Notes: generated by a model from the sequence alone, not told the origin. DNA of 64,000 nt from Herbidospora daliensis (GCF_001570585.1 NZ_BBXF01000001.1:1047691-1111690), one strand, 5' to 3'; numbered from the stretch's first letter, positions 17,054-26,584 are shown. Translations and numbers: made by a program.

Positions 17054-17226
17054 GTTGGTACCTTATCGACCGGAAACTCACTTGCCATCCATATCGGCGG
17101 TGAGCCAAGGTCAGAAGAGTTTCAAGGGGAGTAAGCAGTAGTCGTCCGCGTGCCATCCCATTCCCCCATGGCCGCAGCCGTCATCGGTTCGCCCGGACAC
17201 TTGAGAACGGGTAGAGGACTGCTCTC

Positions 17227-18429
17227 ATGCGTACGTACCGAGGTCTGTTCCGCACGCCAGGTGCGAGGGGCTTCGTCATCTCCGGTTTCGTCGGGCGCAT
17301 CCCCATGTCCATGCTGGGCATCGGGATCACGCTGCTCGTCTCGGCGGTCACCGGATCCATCGCGACGGCGGGCGCCGTCGCCGCCGCCTTCAGTCTCGCC
17401 ACCGCCGTCGGCGCGCCCGTCATGGGGCGGCTGAGCGACCGCTTCGGCCAGGCCCGCGTCGTCGTGCCGGCCGTGCTCTCGCACGGCGGCGCGCTGGTGG
17501 CGCTCATGCTGCTGGCCCACGGCGAGGCCCCGGTGTGGACGTTGTTCGCCGCCGCCGCCCTCGCCGGCATGTCGGCGGTGCAGCTCGGGTCGATGGTGCG
17601 GGCGCGCTGGTCGCACCTGCTCGACGACCCGGCCAAGCTGCACACCGCCTTCTCCTTCGAGTCGGTCGCCGACGAGGTGATCTTCGTCACCGGCCCGGCC
17701 TTCACCGCGGTGGTGGCCACCTCTCTGAACGTGTACGCCGGCCTGATCGTCGCCGTCGTCCTGGCGGTGTCGGGCACGATCGCGTTCTCGCTGCTCAAGT
17801 CGAGCCAGCCGCCGGTCGTGCGGCACCGGGAGCACAGGGGGTCGCCGATCGCGATCCCGGGCGTGGCGCTGCTGTCGGTGGTGCTGCTCGGCATGGGCGC
17901 GGTGTTCGGCACGGTCGACATCGTCACCGTGGCCTTCGCCGAGGAGCACGGCCACAAGGGCGTGGCGGGGCTGCTGCTGGCCTCGTTCAGCGCCGGGTCG
18001 ATGGTCTCGGGTCTCTGGTACGGCTCCCGCGCCTGGAAGATCACCCTGCGCAGCCGGTTCGTGCGCGGCCTGGGCGTCTTCGCCGTGGGCCTGACCCCGA
18101 TCGTGCTGATCGGGGAGCTGGCCCCGATGGCGCTCGCGCTGTTCTTCGCGGGCCTGGCCATCTCGCCGACCCTGATCACCGGCTTCTCGCTGATCGAGCG
18201 GCTGGTCCCGGCCCCGCAGCTCAACGAGGGCATGTCGTGGTTGTCGACCTCGATCGGGTTCGGCGTGGCCATCGGCGCCTGGGCCGGCGGCCACCTGGCG
18301 GAGACCTTCGGGGCCTCCAACGCCTACGGCTTCGCCTTCGTCTGCGCGCTGCTGGCGGCGCTCGTGGGACTGCTGGGATCCGGATGGCTACGCACCCCGG
18401 TCGTTTCTGAGTATCGTTCACATTCATGA
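17227..18429 (+). CDS. Major facilitator superfamily transporter
   Basis: A 400-residue, 12-TM permease. The first half has the MFS loop 2-3 motif in MGRLSDRFGQARVV; the second half repeats the fold, with a cytosolic loop around residues 190-215 (KSSQPPVVRHREHRG). It resembles the drug/sugar efflux branch, but the substrate cannot be told. Its stop overlaps the next gene's start (ATGA), so the transporter and the FAD oxidase are translationally coupled and may serve one pathway. Divergent from the transglycosylase gene, with 173 bp between the starts. Confidence 0.9.
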   Translation: MRTYRGLFRTPGARGFVISGFVGRIPMSMLGIGITLLVSAVTGSIATAGAVAAAFSLATAVGAPVMGRLSDRFGQARVVVPAVLSHGGALVALMLLAHGEAPVWTLFAAAALAGMSAVQLGSMVRARWSHLLDDPAKLHTAFSFESVADEVIFVTGPAFTAVVATSLNVYAGLIVAVVLAVSGTIAFSLLKSSQPPVVRHREHRGSPIAIPGVALLSVVLLGMGAVFGTVDIVTVAFAEEHGHKGVAGLLLASFSAGSMVSGLWYGSRAWKITLRSRFVRGLGVFAVGLTPIVLIGELAPMALALFFAGLAISPTLITGFSLIERLVPAPQLNEGMSWLSTSIGFGVAIGAWAGGHLAETFGASNAYGFAFVCALLAALVGLLGSGWLRTPVVSEYRSHS

Positions 18430-19703
18430 CGTTCACGAACTGGGCGGGCAACCAGTCGATCACTCCGGCTGAGACGCGCACGCCCCGTTCGCCCGCCGAC
18501 GTCGCCCAGGCGGTGACCGACGCCAAGCGGCAGGGCCGCACGGTCCGCATGATCGGCACGGGCCACTCCTTCACCGGCGTGGCCCTCACCGACGGGATCA
18601 TGCTCCGGCCCGAGGGCCTCAGCGGGGTCCTGTCGTTCGGCGACGACACCGTCACCGTGGCCGCCGGCACGCCGATCCACCGGCTGAACGTCGAACTCGA
18701 CCGGCGCGGGCTGGCGCTGGCCAACATGGGCGACATCACCCTCCAGACCGTGGCGGGGGCCGTCCAGACCGGCACCCACGGCAGCGGCCGGGCGGTCGGC
18801 GGGCTGGCCGACCAGGTGACCGCCCTCGATCTGGTCCTGGCCGACGGCTCCACGGTGACCGTCTCCGAGGGCCACCTGTTCGACGCGGCCCGGGTCGGGC
18901 TTGGGGCCCTCGGGGTCGTGACGGCGGTGACGTTCCGGGTCGAGCCCGCGTTCCTGCTGCGCAACCAGCGCTCGCCGATGCGGTTCGACGAGATCCTCGA
19001 CGCCCTCGACGCGCTCACCCTGGAGAACGAGCACCTCGACTTCTTCTGGTTGCCGCACACCGACCTGTGCCTGGTGAAGCGGAACAACCGGGCCGACGGC
19101 GAGCAGTTCGCGCCCGGCCGGATCCGCACCTGGATCGACGACGTCTTCGTGGAGAACACCCTGTTCGGGGTGGCCAACCGGGTGGGGGCGCGGTTCCCCG
19201 CGATCATCCCGCCGGTCAACCGGCTCTCCGGGATGGTGCTGGGCACGTCGGAGAGCTCCGACACGGCGTACAAGGTGTTCACCAGCGTGCGCGAGGTGCG
19301 GTTCCTGGAGACCGAGTGGGCGATCCCGCGCCGCCACCTGGCCGACGCCCTCCGGGAGGTGCGGGCGCTGATGGAGCGGTCGCCGTGGCGGATCTCGTTC
19401 CCGGTGGAGGTGCGGGTCACGCCGCCCTCGACGGCCTGGCTCTCGACCGCCTACGACCGCGACTCGGCGTACATCGCCTGCCACGTCTACCGGCGCACGC
19501 CCAACCCCGGCTACTTCGCCGCCGTCGAGGAGATCATGACCGGGCTGGGCGGCCGGCCACACTGGGGCAAGCTGCACGACACGGACGCCGCCTATCTTTC
19601 CCAGGTATATCCTCGTTTCACTGACTTCGTCGCGCTACGTGACCGGCTCGACCCCGACCGGCTCTTCGCCAACGCCTACCTGGAGCGTGTCCTGGGGGCC
19701 TAG
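18426..19703 (+). CDS. FAD-linked D-arabinono-1,4-lactone/L-gulonolactone oxidase family protein
   Basis: A 425-residue VAO/PCMH flavoprotein oxidising an aldonolactone or alditol with O2. The N-terminal FAD domain has the GTGHSFTG loop, whose His is the usual covalent FAD attachment site, and the GTHGSG motif. The ALO C-terminal domain (about 185-425) ends with RFTDFVALRDRLDPDRLFANAY, the family's terminal signature. The exact substrate is uncertain (gulono-, arabinono- or xylitol-type). It overlaps the MFS gene by 4 bp, suggesting joint sugar-acid or alditol handling. Confidence 0.92.
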   Translation: MTFTNWAGNQSITPAETRTPRSPADVAQAVTDAKRQGRTVRMIGTGHSFTGVALTDGIMLRPEGLSGVLSFGDDTVTVAAGTPIHRLNVELDRRGLALANMGDITLQTVAGAVQTGTHGSGRAVGGLADQVTALDLVLADGSTVTVSEGHLFDAARVGLGALGVVTAVTFRVEPAFLLRNQRSPMRFDEILDALDALTLENEHLDFFWLPHTDLCLVKRNNRADGEQFAPGRIRTWIDDVFVENTLFGVANRVGARFPAIIPPVNRLSGMVLGTSESSDTAYKVFTSVREVRFLETEWAIPRRHLADALREVRALMERSPWRISFPVEVRVTPPSTAWLSTAYDRDSAYIACHVYRRTPNPGYFAAVEEIMTGLGGRPHWGKLHDTDAAYLSQVYPRFTDFVALRDRLDPDRLFANAYLERVLGA

Positions 19704-19960
19704 TTCTCCGTTCAGTTGACCCAAGTTCACCTCCATCCGGTACGTCTCACGCGAGAATCCGACGAGGACCCTGAATCGCTTGCTCAACCAGCCTGTCTAT
19801 AGCAGGGTGAACGCGACAAATGTGACTGGCTTCATGTCGCCTCCGCAGCCCCTGGAGAAGGCGATGTTCGGACATGCCGGGTACGGTGCTTGGAAGGCAA
19901 CCGGCTCACGCGAGAGACTCAAGGGTCCGGGGGAAGATTTCGCACGACGAAGGGACTCGC

Positions 19961-22072
19961 ATGCAGGAGCTCCGTCTCGTCGCGGTGAGTGAAGACGGCA
20001 CCTATCTCGTCCTGGCCACGGCCGGGAGGGGTACCCGTTTCACGCTGCCCGTCGACGATCGGCTCCGTGCTGCCGTCCGCGGCAACTTCTCCCGTCTCGG
20101 TCAATATGAGATCGAAGTGGAGAGCCCGTTGCGTCCCAAGGAGATCCAGGCCCGGATCCGTGCCGGCGAGACCGCCGAGGAGATCGCCGCCACGGCGGGC
20201 ATCCCGGTCGAGCGGGTGCGCTGGTTCGAGGGGCCGGTGCTCCAGGAACGCGAATACATGGCCCAGCAGGCCCAGCGCTGCGCCGTCCGCCTGCCCGGCG
20301 AGGCGGCCGCCCGCCCCACGCTCGGCGAGCTCGTCGCCGAGCGCCTCACCCGGCGCGGCGTGCCCGCCGACGAGATCGACTGGGACTCCTGCAAGCGCGA
20401 CGACAACCTGTGGCGCATCAAGCTCGGGTACGTCTGGAACGGCCACACCCGCCACGCCGAGTGGCTCTTCGACCCGCGCCGCCGCCACGTCTCCCCCTAC
20501 GACGACGAGGCCATGCGCCTGTCGGCCGACGACTACGTCGAGCCGCAGACCGAAGAGGCGACGGTCCGGCCGTTCGTGCCCCGGATAGCGGGCAAACTCG
20601 CCCCCGTCCCGCCGCGCGACTACGACTACGACCTGGCCGAGCCCCCGCCGTTAAGGGTCGCCCCGACCGGCAACCTGCCCGACCACTTCTCCCCTCGCTT
20701 CACCCCCGAACCCGCCGCCTTCCACGAGCCCGAGCCGCCCCGCGTCGCCGCGCCCCACCCGGAACCGCGCTACGCGGAACCGCCGGTCAGCGCGCCCACG
20801 AGCTACGCGACCCCGGCGCCCCACCATGCGGCCGAGCCGCAGATCAGCGCGCCTCCGGTGCGCCCGCCGGCCGAGCCGCCCACGGTCCATCGCGCCCCGG
20901 AGCCGCAGGTCGGCGCACCCGCGACTCACCGCGCACCCGACCCGCAGGTCAGCGCACCGGCGGCTCACCGCGCACCCGAACCGCAGGCCGACGCCGCCCA
21001 CCGCGCGCCCGACTCGCAGGTCAGCGCATCCACGGTTCACCACACGTCTGACCCGCAGGCCGACGCATCCACCGCCCACCGCGCCGCCGATTCGCAGGCC
21101 GCCGCGTCTGCGACGCAGCACGCACCCGCGCCTGCGGCCGCTCCGGAACCGCAGGAGCCCGCGCCCGCCGCATCACCCGAGGTGCCGAGCGCGGTTGAGC
21201 CGTCGGCGGGTGCCTTCGCATCGGCAGGGCCGGAAAGCAACCCGCCTGCCGCGCCAGGAGCAGGTGCGCCCGGTTCGGAGTCGAGCCCCGGCGTGCCCGC
21301 TTCCGAGTCGAGCCCTGGTGCACCCGGTCAGCCGGGTTCCGCCCAGGCCGCGCCCGAGAACGGATCGGCCACGTCCGGCAACGGGTCGGCGACGGCTGAG
21401 GACCGGCAGGTCGCGGCGGAGCAGCAGGCCCGCGCGACCGTCCACCAGGCCGCGGCCGCTCCTCAGGCTGCCACCGTTTCCCCGGCGCCAGCGGCTACCC
21501 CGCAGGCCAGTGACCCGGCGACTGCACCGGCCGCCGATGCCTCCGCCGCTGCGACCGCTCAGGAGGCCGCCTCTCCGGTGACCGCTCCGGCCGCCGCCGC
21601 GACGCCCTCTCCCCAGACCGTTCCCCAGACCGCATCGGAGACGCCCGGCCCTGCCGAGCCGGAGGCCGCTCCGGCCGCCGCCGCGTCGAAGGGTGCCGAG
21701 GCACAGGGCGGCGCTGCCGTTCCGGCGGTGGACCGTGCCGTCGAGGAGGCGCCGGCGTTCGTCGCGCCCGAGGCGCCCGTGGTGCCGCCGCAGGCCGCGC
21801 CCGAGCCGGTCGCCGAGGAGCCCGCCAAGGTCGAGGAGCTGCCGACCCCCGCCGTCATGCCGAAGGCGGTCAAGCCGCGGCCCCCGGTGCCGCAGCCGAA
21901 GCCGCCCGCGCAGCGGCCGGCGCCGAAGGAGGAGAAGCCGGCCGAGCCGGTGCCCGCCGGCGCCGCGCCCGCCCCGGCGCCCAAGCCGGCTCCGCGCCGC
22001 AAGTCGCGGGCCCGCCGGGCCTCGGTGCCGTCGTGGGACGAGATCATGTTCGGCGCGCCCAAGCAGGACTAG
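19961..22072 (+). CDS. sepH: SepH, FtsZ-assembly cell-division regulator (DUF3071)
   Basis: Cytosolic cell-division protein known in Streptomyces and mycobacteria to stimulate FtsZ assembly. The conserved N-terminal region (residues 1 to about 190, from MQELRLVAVSEDGTYLVL) includes a helix-turn-helix-like segment (AEEIAATAGIPVERVRWFEG) and the KLGYVWNGHTRHAEW block. A ~480-residue Ala/Pro/Glu-rich disordered linker follows, with six ~13-residue repeats, then a conserved basic tail (RRKSRARRASVPSWDEIMFG). At 703 aa it is about twice the 340-350 aa typical of Streptomyces; the difference is linker. The start is the ATG at 19961; the upstream extension is not SepH-like. The stop shares CTAG with the convergent gene. 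Confidence 0.94.
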   Translation: MQELRLVAVSEDGTYLVLATAGRGTRFTLPVDDRLRAAVRGNFSRLGQYEIEVESPLRPKEIQARIRAGETAEEIAATAGIPVERVRWFEGPVLQEREYMAQQAQRCAVRLPGEAAARPTLGELVAERLTRRGVPADEIDWDSCKRDDNLWRIKLGYVWNGHTRHAEWLFDPRRRHVSPYDDEAMRLSADDYVEPQTEEATVRPFVPRIAGKLAPVPPRDYDYDLAEPPPLRVAPTGNLPDHFSPRFTPEPAAFHEPEPPRVAAPHPEPRYAEPPVSAPTSYATPAPHHAAEPQISAPPVRPPAEPPTVHRAPEPQVGAPATHRAPDPQVSAPAAHRAPEPQADAAHRAPDSQVSASTVHHTSDPQADASTAHRAADSQAAASATQHAPAPAAAPEPQEPAPAASPEVPSAVEPSAGAFASAGPESNPPAAPGAGAPGSESSPGVPASESSPGAPGQPGSAQAAPENGSATSGNGSATAEDRQVAAEQQARATVHQAAAAPQAATVSPAPAATPQASDPATAPAADASAAATAQEAASPVTAPAAAATPSPQTVPQTASETPGPAEPEAAPAAAASKGAEAQGGAAVPAVDRAVEEAPAFVAPEAPVVPPQAAPEPVAEEPAKVEELPTPAVMPKAVKPRPPVPQPKPPAQRPAPKEEKPAEPVPAGAAPAPAPKPAPRRKSRARRASVPSWDEIMFGAPKQD
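20888..21115 (+). repeat. sepH: Six degenerate ~39-nt coding repeats in the sepH linker
   Basis: Units of the form HRAPxPQVxAPAx, mostly 13 residues with one of 11, drifting toward the 3' side (HHTSDPQADASTA, HRAADSQAAASAT). They lie entirely within the disordered linker and are in frame, so copy-number change would alter linker length only. Confidence 0.8.
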
Positions 22073-23517
22073 CGCTTCAGGAAGGGCGCCATCCAGTCGG
22101 GGGTGACCTCGGCGGCGAACGCGGCCGCCTGGGTCTCTCCGGCGTCGATCGCCTTGTAGCCGCCGGCGCCCGCGCCGACTCCGGCGATCACGGTCACCAG
22201 ACCGGCCTGGCGCTGGAACCACGACTGCTCGATGGTCCAGCCGACGACGGCCCGGCGTTCGACGACCGCCTGGGCGCGGCGCAGCGATCCGGAGCGGACC
22301 GACAACCGGGTGCCGTCGTAGGTGTGGCCCAGTGACCGGTATCGGTCGAGACCGAGGGCGATTCCGGCCACGGCCAGGACGGTGGCGGCGATCCCGATGA
22401 GGGCGTAGCCCAGGGCGTACATGACCAGGGCGAGGACCACCCACGGCGCGATCGCCCGGAACAGGCGGCGGCGGCGCGCGGCGGGCGGGTGGGGGCGCAG
22501 CGCCTCGCTGAACGGGCCGACGGCCTCGGCGGCGATGTCGTCGACGGCGGCGCGGGGGGCCACGGGGAGCAGCTGGCCCCGGGTCTGGGAGTCGCCGAGG
22601 CCGGTCACCACCGCCCACAGGCGGGCCACGCGGGCCTGGCGCTCCAGCGGGCTTTCTGCGATCTCGTAGCCGCGGATGCGGCGGCGTTCGAGGGAGACCA
22701 CCCGCCGGTTGACGAGGCCGCGTTCGGCCACCAGGTGGTCGCCCCGGCCGAACAGCACGAAGTTCCAGTTGAAGACGGCGTACATGGCGGCGCCCAGGAA
22801 CGGCATCAGGACGACCAGCACGACGGCGGCGCCGACGAGGAGCAGCGGGTGGCCCCAGAGCCACTCGCCGACGGCGACCGCGTCGTCTTCGTCGAGGCCG
22901 AGCTCGCCGCCCCACTGGAAGGCCAGGCCGACGGCGCCGGCGACCAGCGCGAACGGGGTGAACAGGTAGGCGCCGGACAGCGGACCGTAGCGCAACCAGG
23001 CCCGGGGGACCCGGAGGAACACGTGGTCGCCGGGCGCGGCGGGCCGTTCCTGGACGATCGGGGCGTGGCGGGACAGCAGCACCGCGCGCAGGCGTTCGGC
23101 CTCCTCGACGGTGATGCCGTCGAGCTCGCCCTCCTGCTTGTCGCCGCCGGCGCCGGTGTCGAGCTTGAGCACGGCCAGGCCGAGCAGCCGGTGGAGGAAG
23201 GGCGTGGTGACGTCGACGCCGCGGATGCGCTCCAGCGGGATGACGCGGGTCGAGCGGCCGATGAAGGCGCGGGACAGTTCGAGCCGGCCGCCGGTGATGG
23301 TGTAGGAGAAGGTGGCCCAGCGCACGACGGCGTACAAAACCGAACCGGCGACGCCCAGCGCGGCCCAGATGAACGAGCGCGGCGAGAAGCCCCCGGCCAC
23401 CAGCACCCCGGCGAGCGGCACGAGCAGCGAGGGCAGCACCCTGATCGGGTCGATGAGCAGCAGCTTGGGACTGAGCCGGGCGGCCTCGGGCACCGGCTCC
23501 TGGAAGGGCAGGCTCAC
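22069..23517 (-). CDS. Bacterial PH-domain (YdbT-like) membrane protein
   Basis: A 482-residue protein starting at a GTG that overlaps the upstream gene's stop. Hydrophobic pairs near residues 23-60, 165-200 and 240-275, and again near 355-390, alternate with bacterial PH (bPH_2) domains; the first carries STRVIPLERIRGVDV, and others are seen at RRVVSLERRRIRGYEI and DRYRSLGHTYDGTRL. This is the two-gene ydbS/ydbT arrangement of Firmicutes and actinobacteria. In Bacillus the pair is linked to resistance to exogenous bacteriocins; here the role is inferred at most. It ends sharing CTAG with sepH. Confidence 0.9.
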   Translation of the reverse strand: MSLPFQEPVPEAARLSPKLLLIDPIRVLPSLLVPLAGVLVAGGFSPRSFIWAALGVAGSVLYAVVRWATFSYTITGGRLELSRAFIGRSTRVIPLERIRGVDVTTPFLHRLLGLAVLKLDTGAGGDKQEGELDGITVEEAERLRAVLLSRHAPIVQERPAAPGDHVFLRVPRAWLRYGPLSGAYLFTPFALVAGAVGLAFQWGGELGLDEDDAVAVGEWLWGHPLLLVGAAVVLVVLMPFLGAAMYAVFNWNFVLFGRGDHLVAERGLVNRRVVSLERRRIRGYEIAESPLERQARVARLWAVVTGLGDSQTRGQLLPVAPRAAVDDIAAEAVGPFSEALRPHPPAARRRRLFRAIAPWVVLALVMYALGYALIGIAATVLAVAGIALGLDRYRSLGHTYDGTRLSVRSGSLRRAQAVVERRAVVGWTIEQSWFQRQAGLVTVIAGVGAGAGGYKAIDAGETQAAAFAAEVTPDWMAPFLKR

Positions 23518-24023
23518 GTCGCGTCGTCTCGCAGTTCCTGGGCCCGGCGCGACAGCTCCTCGGCCAGCCGCGCGGCCACCTCGTAGTCGAGGCCCTTGAT
23601 CGTGGACGACCCCGCGTAGGAGGCGGTCCGGATCTCGACGGTCGCCAGCCCGAAGAAGCGCTCCAGCCAGCCCTGCGCCTTGTCGACGGTCTGGATGCGG
23701 GACACCGGCACGAACACCCACTTGCGCGACAACCAGCCGGACCGCGCGTAGACGACGTCGGCGGCCAGTTCCCAGCGGTGCACCGCGAACCGGACGACCG
23801 GCTCGGCGAGCACGAACGGGATCAGCAGCAGCCCGATGACCAGACCGGCCACCCAGGTGCGGTCGAGCAGCCACTGGGGCAGGAACTCCCACCCCGTCAT
23901 CCACATCGAGAGCAGCACCAGGCCGCCCACCAGCAGCACCGTCACGATGACGGCCTCCGCGAACCAGAGCGACCTGGCCCTCGGCGACACCTGGTTGGCG
24001 GGGTCACGCAGCGCGTCACGCAT
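23514..24023 (-). CDS. Bacterial PH-domain (YdbS-like) membrane protein
   Basis: A 169-residue protein with two TM segments (about residues 25-45 and 55-78) followed by one bPH_2 domain carrying SRKWVFVPVSRIQTVDKAQGW and ERFFGLATVEIRTAS, the diagnostic YdbS pattern. It is the first gene of a coupled pair with the YdbT-like protein (4-bp overlap), implying a membrane complex. Starts at ATG (MRDALRDP); the 238-bp upstream gap is shared with the divergent PEBP lipoprotein gene. Confidence 0.9.
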   Translation of the reverse strand: MRDALRDPANQVSPRARSLWFAEAVIVTVLLVGGLVLLSMWMTGWEFLPQWLLDRTWVAGLVIGLLLIPFVLAEPVVRFAVHRWELAADVVYARSGWLSRKWVFVPVSRIQTVDKAQGWLERFFGLATVEIRTASYAGSSTIKGLDYEVAARLAEELSRRAQELRDDAT

Positions 24024-24261
24024 CTGGCATCACGATCCCACCCTAAATCGTCGGGATGTGCCGTTGGTCACCCCCCAACCCGCCCTTGAAGATTTCTACC
24101 GGCGAGTACCACTTCCCCACCAGAATCATAGGAATCCCAGGTCACACGGGTCCGGCCGGGGTGGACCATGGTACGAACCCGGCGAATATGGAGATTCTTC
24201 TCGCTGTGGATCATCGCGATCGGGTCGGCGCACCTGCGGGATCCGCGTAGCATCATCGGGC

Positions 24262-24819
24262 ATGGGGTCGCTGACGAAGTCCGTTCGCACGCGCCGAGCC
24301 GCTCTCATTCCGGCGGCCGTCGCGGCGCTGACGGCATCGGCCTCGGGCTGCGGAATCGTGGGCGGAGGATCGCCCGCCGACCTCGACGTGCTGAGTGTGT
24401 CGAGCCCGCAGTTCCGTGACGGCGACCCGCTGCCGCCGGGCTACTCGTGCAAGGGAGACCTGGGCAATCCGCCCCTCCGCTGGTCGGGTACGTCGGGCGC
24501 CAAGTCGGTGGCCCTGGTGGTCGACGACAACGCCGCGGGAGAAAAGGCGATGGTGCACTGGGTGGTGTTCAACATCGAGCCCGACACCACCGAACTCGCG
24601 GAGAACGGCATCCCCCGGGGTGCGCGGCAGGGGCAGACGACTAGTGGAAAAGTCGGATATGTACCCCCCTGCCAGCCCAATGACAGCTACCGTTTCACCG
24701 TCTACGCCTTGAACGAGAAACTGGACCTTCCGCAGGGCGCCCCCCTCTCGAAGAGTCTGGCCGAGATCGCGTCGCACACGATCGCCCGAGGTCGCCTCAC
24801 TGCGGCTGACATCGAGTGA
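24262..24819 (+). CDS. YbhB/YbcL-family (PEBP) putative lipoprotein
   Basis: A 185-residue protein. Residues 1-30 form a signal peptide with basic N-region (VRTRRAA), an Ala-rich core and a lipobox-like SASGC, so the Cys near residue 30 may be lipidated; the -3 position is not the usual Leu. The mature part is a phosphatidylethanolamine-binding-protein fold with DGDPLPPGYSC, NPPLRW, ALVVDD, VHWVVFNI and RFTVYALN. Bacterial members are small ligand-binding proteins of uncertain role. TAGCAT lies 8 nt upstream of the ATG. Divergent from the PH-domain operon. Confidence 0.88.
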   Translation: MGSLTKSVRTRRAALIPAAVAALTASASGCGIVGGGSPADLDVLSVSSPQFRDGDPLPPGYSCKGDLGNPPLRWSGTSGAKSVALVVDDNAAGEKAMVHWVVFNIEPDTTELAENGIPRGARQGQTTSGKVGYVPPCQPNDSYRFTVYALNEKLDLPQGAPLSKSLAEIASHTIARGRLTAADIE

Positions 24820-25004
24820 CATGCTGATGACCGGAGGTAGTAGTGGTGGACCAATCTTCGCCTAGGGTGTGACAACGGTCATTGTGGTCGAGCAGAATCG
24901 GATCCTGAATTGCTGAGCGCAGGTGATCACAGGGGGCAGGTCGCGTCGATGGCCGCGCGATCTCACCGGCGCCGCTGGAAGGCCATGGCCTTGAGGGTGG
25001 TGCT

Positions 25005-26534
25005 ATGACCGCGGTCATTTTGGGCCTTGTCGCCGTTGTGCTGTTGGTGCTGATAGTCGTGGCACTCGGCATGCGGTCGATGAACCGGAGAGAGAGCGCG
25101 CTCTCCTCCGAGCGCATCAAGGCGATGGCCGAGGGCGCCGCGAAGAAGAAGGGCAGCCGGCCCGCCGAAGAAACCTTTTTCGAAAGCTTCCCCGAGGGCT
25201 TCGACGCCTTCGAGGAGCCGAAGAAGGCCCCGCCGAAACCGGCCGCCAAGGCCCCCGGCGCGCCGCCCCGTCCCGGCAGCCGCCAGGGCGCCAAGCAGCA
25301 GCCCGCCCAGCGTGGCGGCAAGCAGCCCGCCGGCGCCGGCGTGCCCCGCGGCAAACGCGGGGTCGACGAGTGGGGCGCCGACGACGACTACGACGACGAC
25401 TACTGGTCCCGGGTCCGCGCCGACGACGGGGCGTTCGGCGGCACCATCAAGCAGCGCATGGCCACCCCCCGCCCGCTCGAGGCCGAGCCCGCCCCGGCCG
25501 GCCCCGCCCCCGTCGCGTCGGTCACCCCCATCAGCGCCGTCGACCCCAACGCCGCGACCGTCCAGGGCGTCCTCCCTCAGCGCCCGGCCGCGCAGCCGCC
25601 CGTCCAGCCCGCCCCGACCCCGGGCGTCGTGACCCCGATCGCCGCCGCGCTCACCCCCGGGGTGGTCACCCCGATCGCCGGTCTGTCGACCGGCCCGCTC
25701 ACCGCCGGCACCCCGTCCAACGGGTTCCTGTCCCCGGAGACCGGCGTGGTCGACGGGCTGCGCGCCACCCCCTCCTCGCAGCTGGCCGAGCAGAAGACCG
25801 TCACCTTCTCCGCGCCGACCCCCGATCTGAGCAGCCCCGCGACCGGGCCCTTCGTCCCGCCCGGCGCCTCGACCGGTCCCTTCTCGTCGGGTCCGTCGAC
25901 CGGCATGTTCGAACGGCCGGCCAGTTACGACCAGCCCCCGACAGGCCCGTTCCCCAGCCGGCCCGCCTACGAGGGCGGCTACGACACCGGCTACACCAGC
26001 GGCAACTTCCCCGTCCCGGCCGCGCCGCAGCCCGAGCCGATCCCGCCGGCCTACCCCGAACCCGCGGGCTGGCCCGCCCCGCCCGCAGGCGGCGCCTTCC
26101 CGCCGCCGGCCGCCGCCCCCTCCTGGGGCAGCACCAGCGGCGACGTGTTCGACGACCCCGAGCCGCCCCGTCCGGGCAGCGGGTCGACCTGGTCGACCGG
26201 TGAGGCGGCGGGCTACCAGATGCCCGCAGCGCAGCCCTCCTACAACGACTTCTCGACCGGCGCCTACCAGACCGGCAACCTGCCGACCCCGGCGCCCGGC
26301 TCCTACGAGGTCAGCGCCGGCTGGGCGACAATCGACGACTCCGACTCGGTGGCCGGATCCTACGGCTACGACCAGCAGGCCTATCCCGGGGCCGTCCCGC
26401 CCGCCCCGCCGCAGAACAACGGCGGCAGCTGGCCCTCCTACGACGAGCTCTACGGCGAGCAGACCACCCGCAGCGGGGGCGGGCGCCGTCACCGCGGCAA
26501 CCCCGAGACCGACCAGCCCGACTATTACCGCTGA
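25005..26534 (+). CDS. Proline-rich single-pass membrane protein, unknown function
   Basis: A 509-residue protein with a TM helix at residues 3-24 (VILGLVAVVLLVLIVVALGM), then a short basic/amphipathic region and a ~440-residue Pro/Ala/Gly/Thr-rich disordered cytosolic tail. Within it are a very acidic patch (DDDYDDDYW) and recurring TGPF/TGMF/TGNF/TGNL/TGAY tetrapeptides, often preceded by S or P, about nine in total. A GAGGGTGG ribosome-binding site precedes the ATG, and TAGGGT at 24863 is a possible -10. No enzymatic domain is visible. It may be a scaffold or cell-envelope/division-associated protein, but that is a guess. Confidence 0.75.
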   Translation: MTAVILGLVAVVLLVLIVVALGMRSMNRRESALSSERIKAMAEGAAKKKGSRPAEETFFESFPEGFDAFEEPKKAPPKPAAKAPGAPPRPGSRQGAKQQPAQRGGKQPAGAGVPRGKRGVDEWGADDDYDDDYWSRVRADDGAFGGTIKQRMATPRPLEAEPAPAGPAPVASVTPISAVDPNAATVQGVLPQRPAAQPPVQPAPTPGVVTPIAAALTPGVVTPIAGLSTGPLTAGTPSNGFLSPETGVVDGLRATPSSQLAEQKTVTFSAPTPDLSSPATGPFVPPGASTGPFSSGPSTGMFERPASYDQPPTGPFPSRPAYEGGYDTGYTSGNFPVPAAPQPEPIPPAYPEPAGWPAPPAGGAFPPPAAAPSWGSTSGDVFDDPEPPRPGSGSTWSTGEAAGYQMPAAQPSYNDFSTGAYQTGNLPTPAPGSYEVSAGWATIDDSDSVAGSYGYDQQAYPGAVPPAPPQNNGGSWPSYDELYGEQTTRSGGGRRHRGNPETDQPDYYR

Positions 26535-26572
26535 TTTCCCGGTCCTTGCAGAACCCCCGGGTGACCTTGGCA

Positions 26573-26578
26573 TAAGGT
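26573..26578 (+). promoter_or_regulatory. -10 hexamer TAAGGT, leaderless start of the SulP-carbonic anhydrase gene
   Basis: TAAGGT is followed by exactly 6 nt and the ATG at 26585, with no ribosome-binding site between. Confidence 0.5.
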
Positions 26579-26584
26579 CGCCGC

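Noticed and set aside
22069-23904. A 611-residue version of the YdbT-like protein.
   Set aside because: The extra N-terminus overlaps the YdbS-like gene out of frame and lacks similarity; the GTG overlapping that gene's stop is the sensible start.
24820-25004. Riboswitch or small RNA in the gap before the proline-rich protein gene.
   Set aside because: Only a TGAC-AACG-GTCA element and a TAGGGT hexamer are seen; no conserved riboswitch core or terminator-antiterminator pair.
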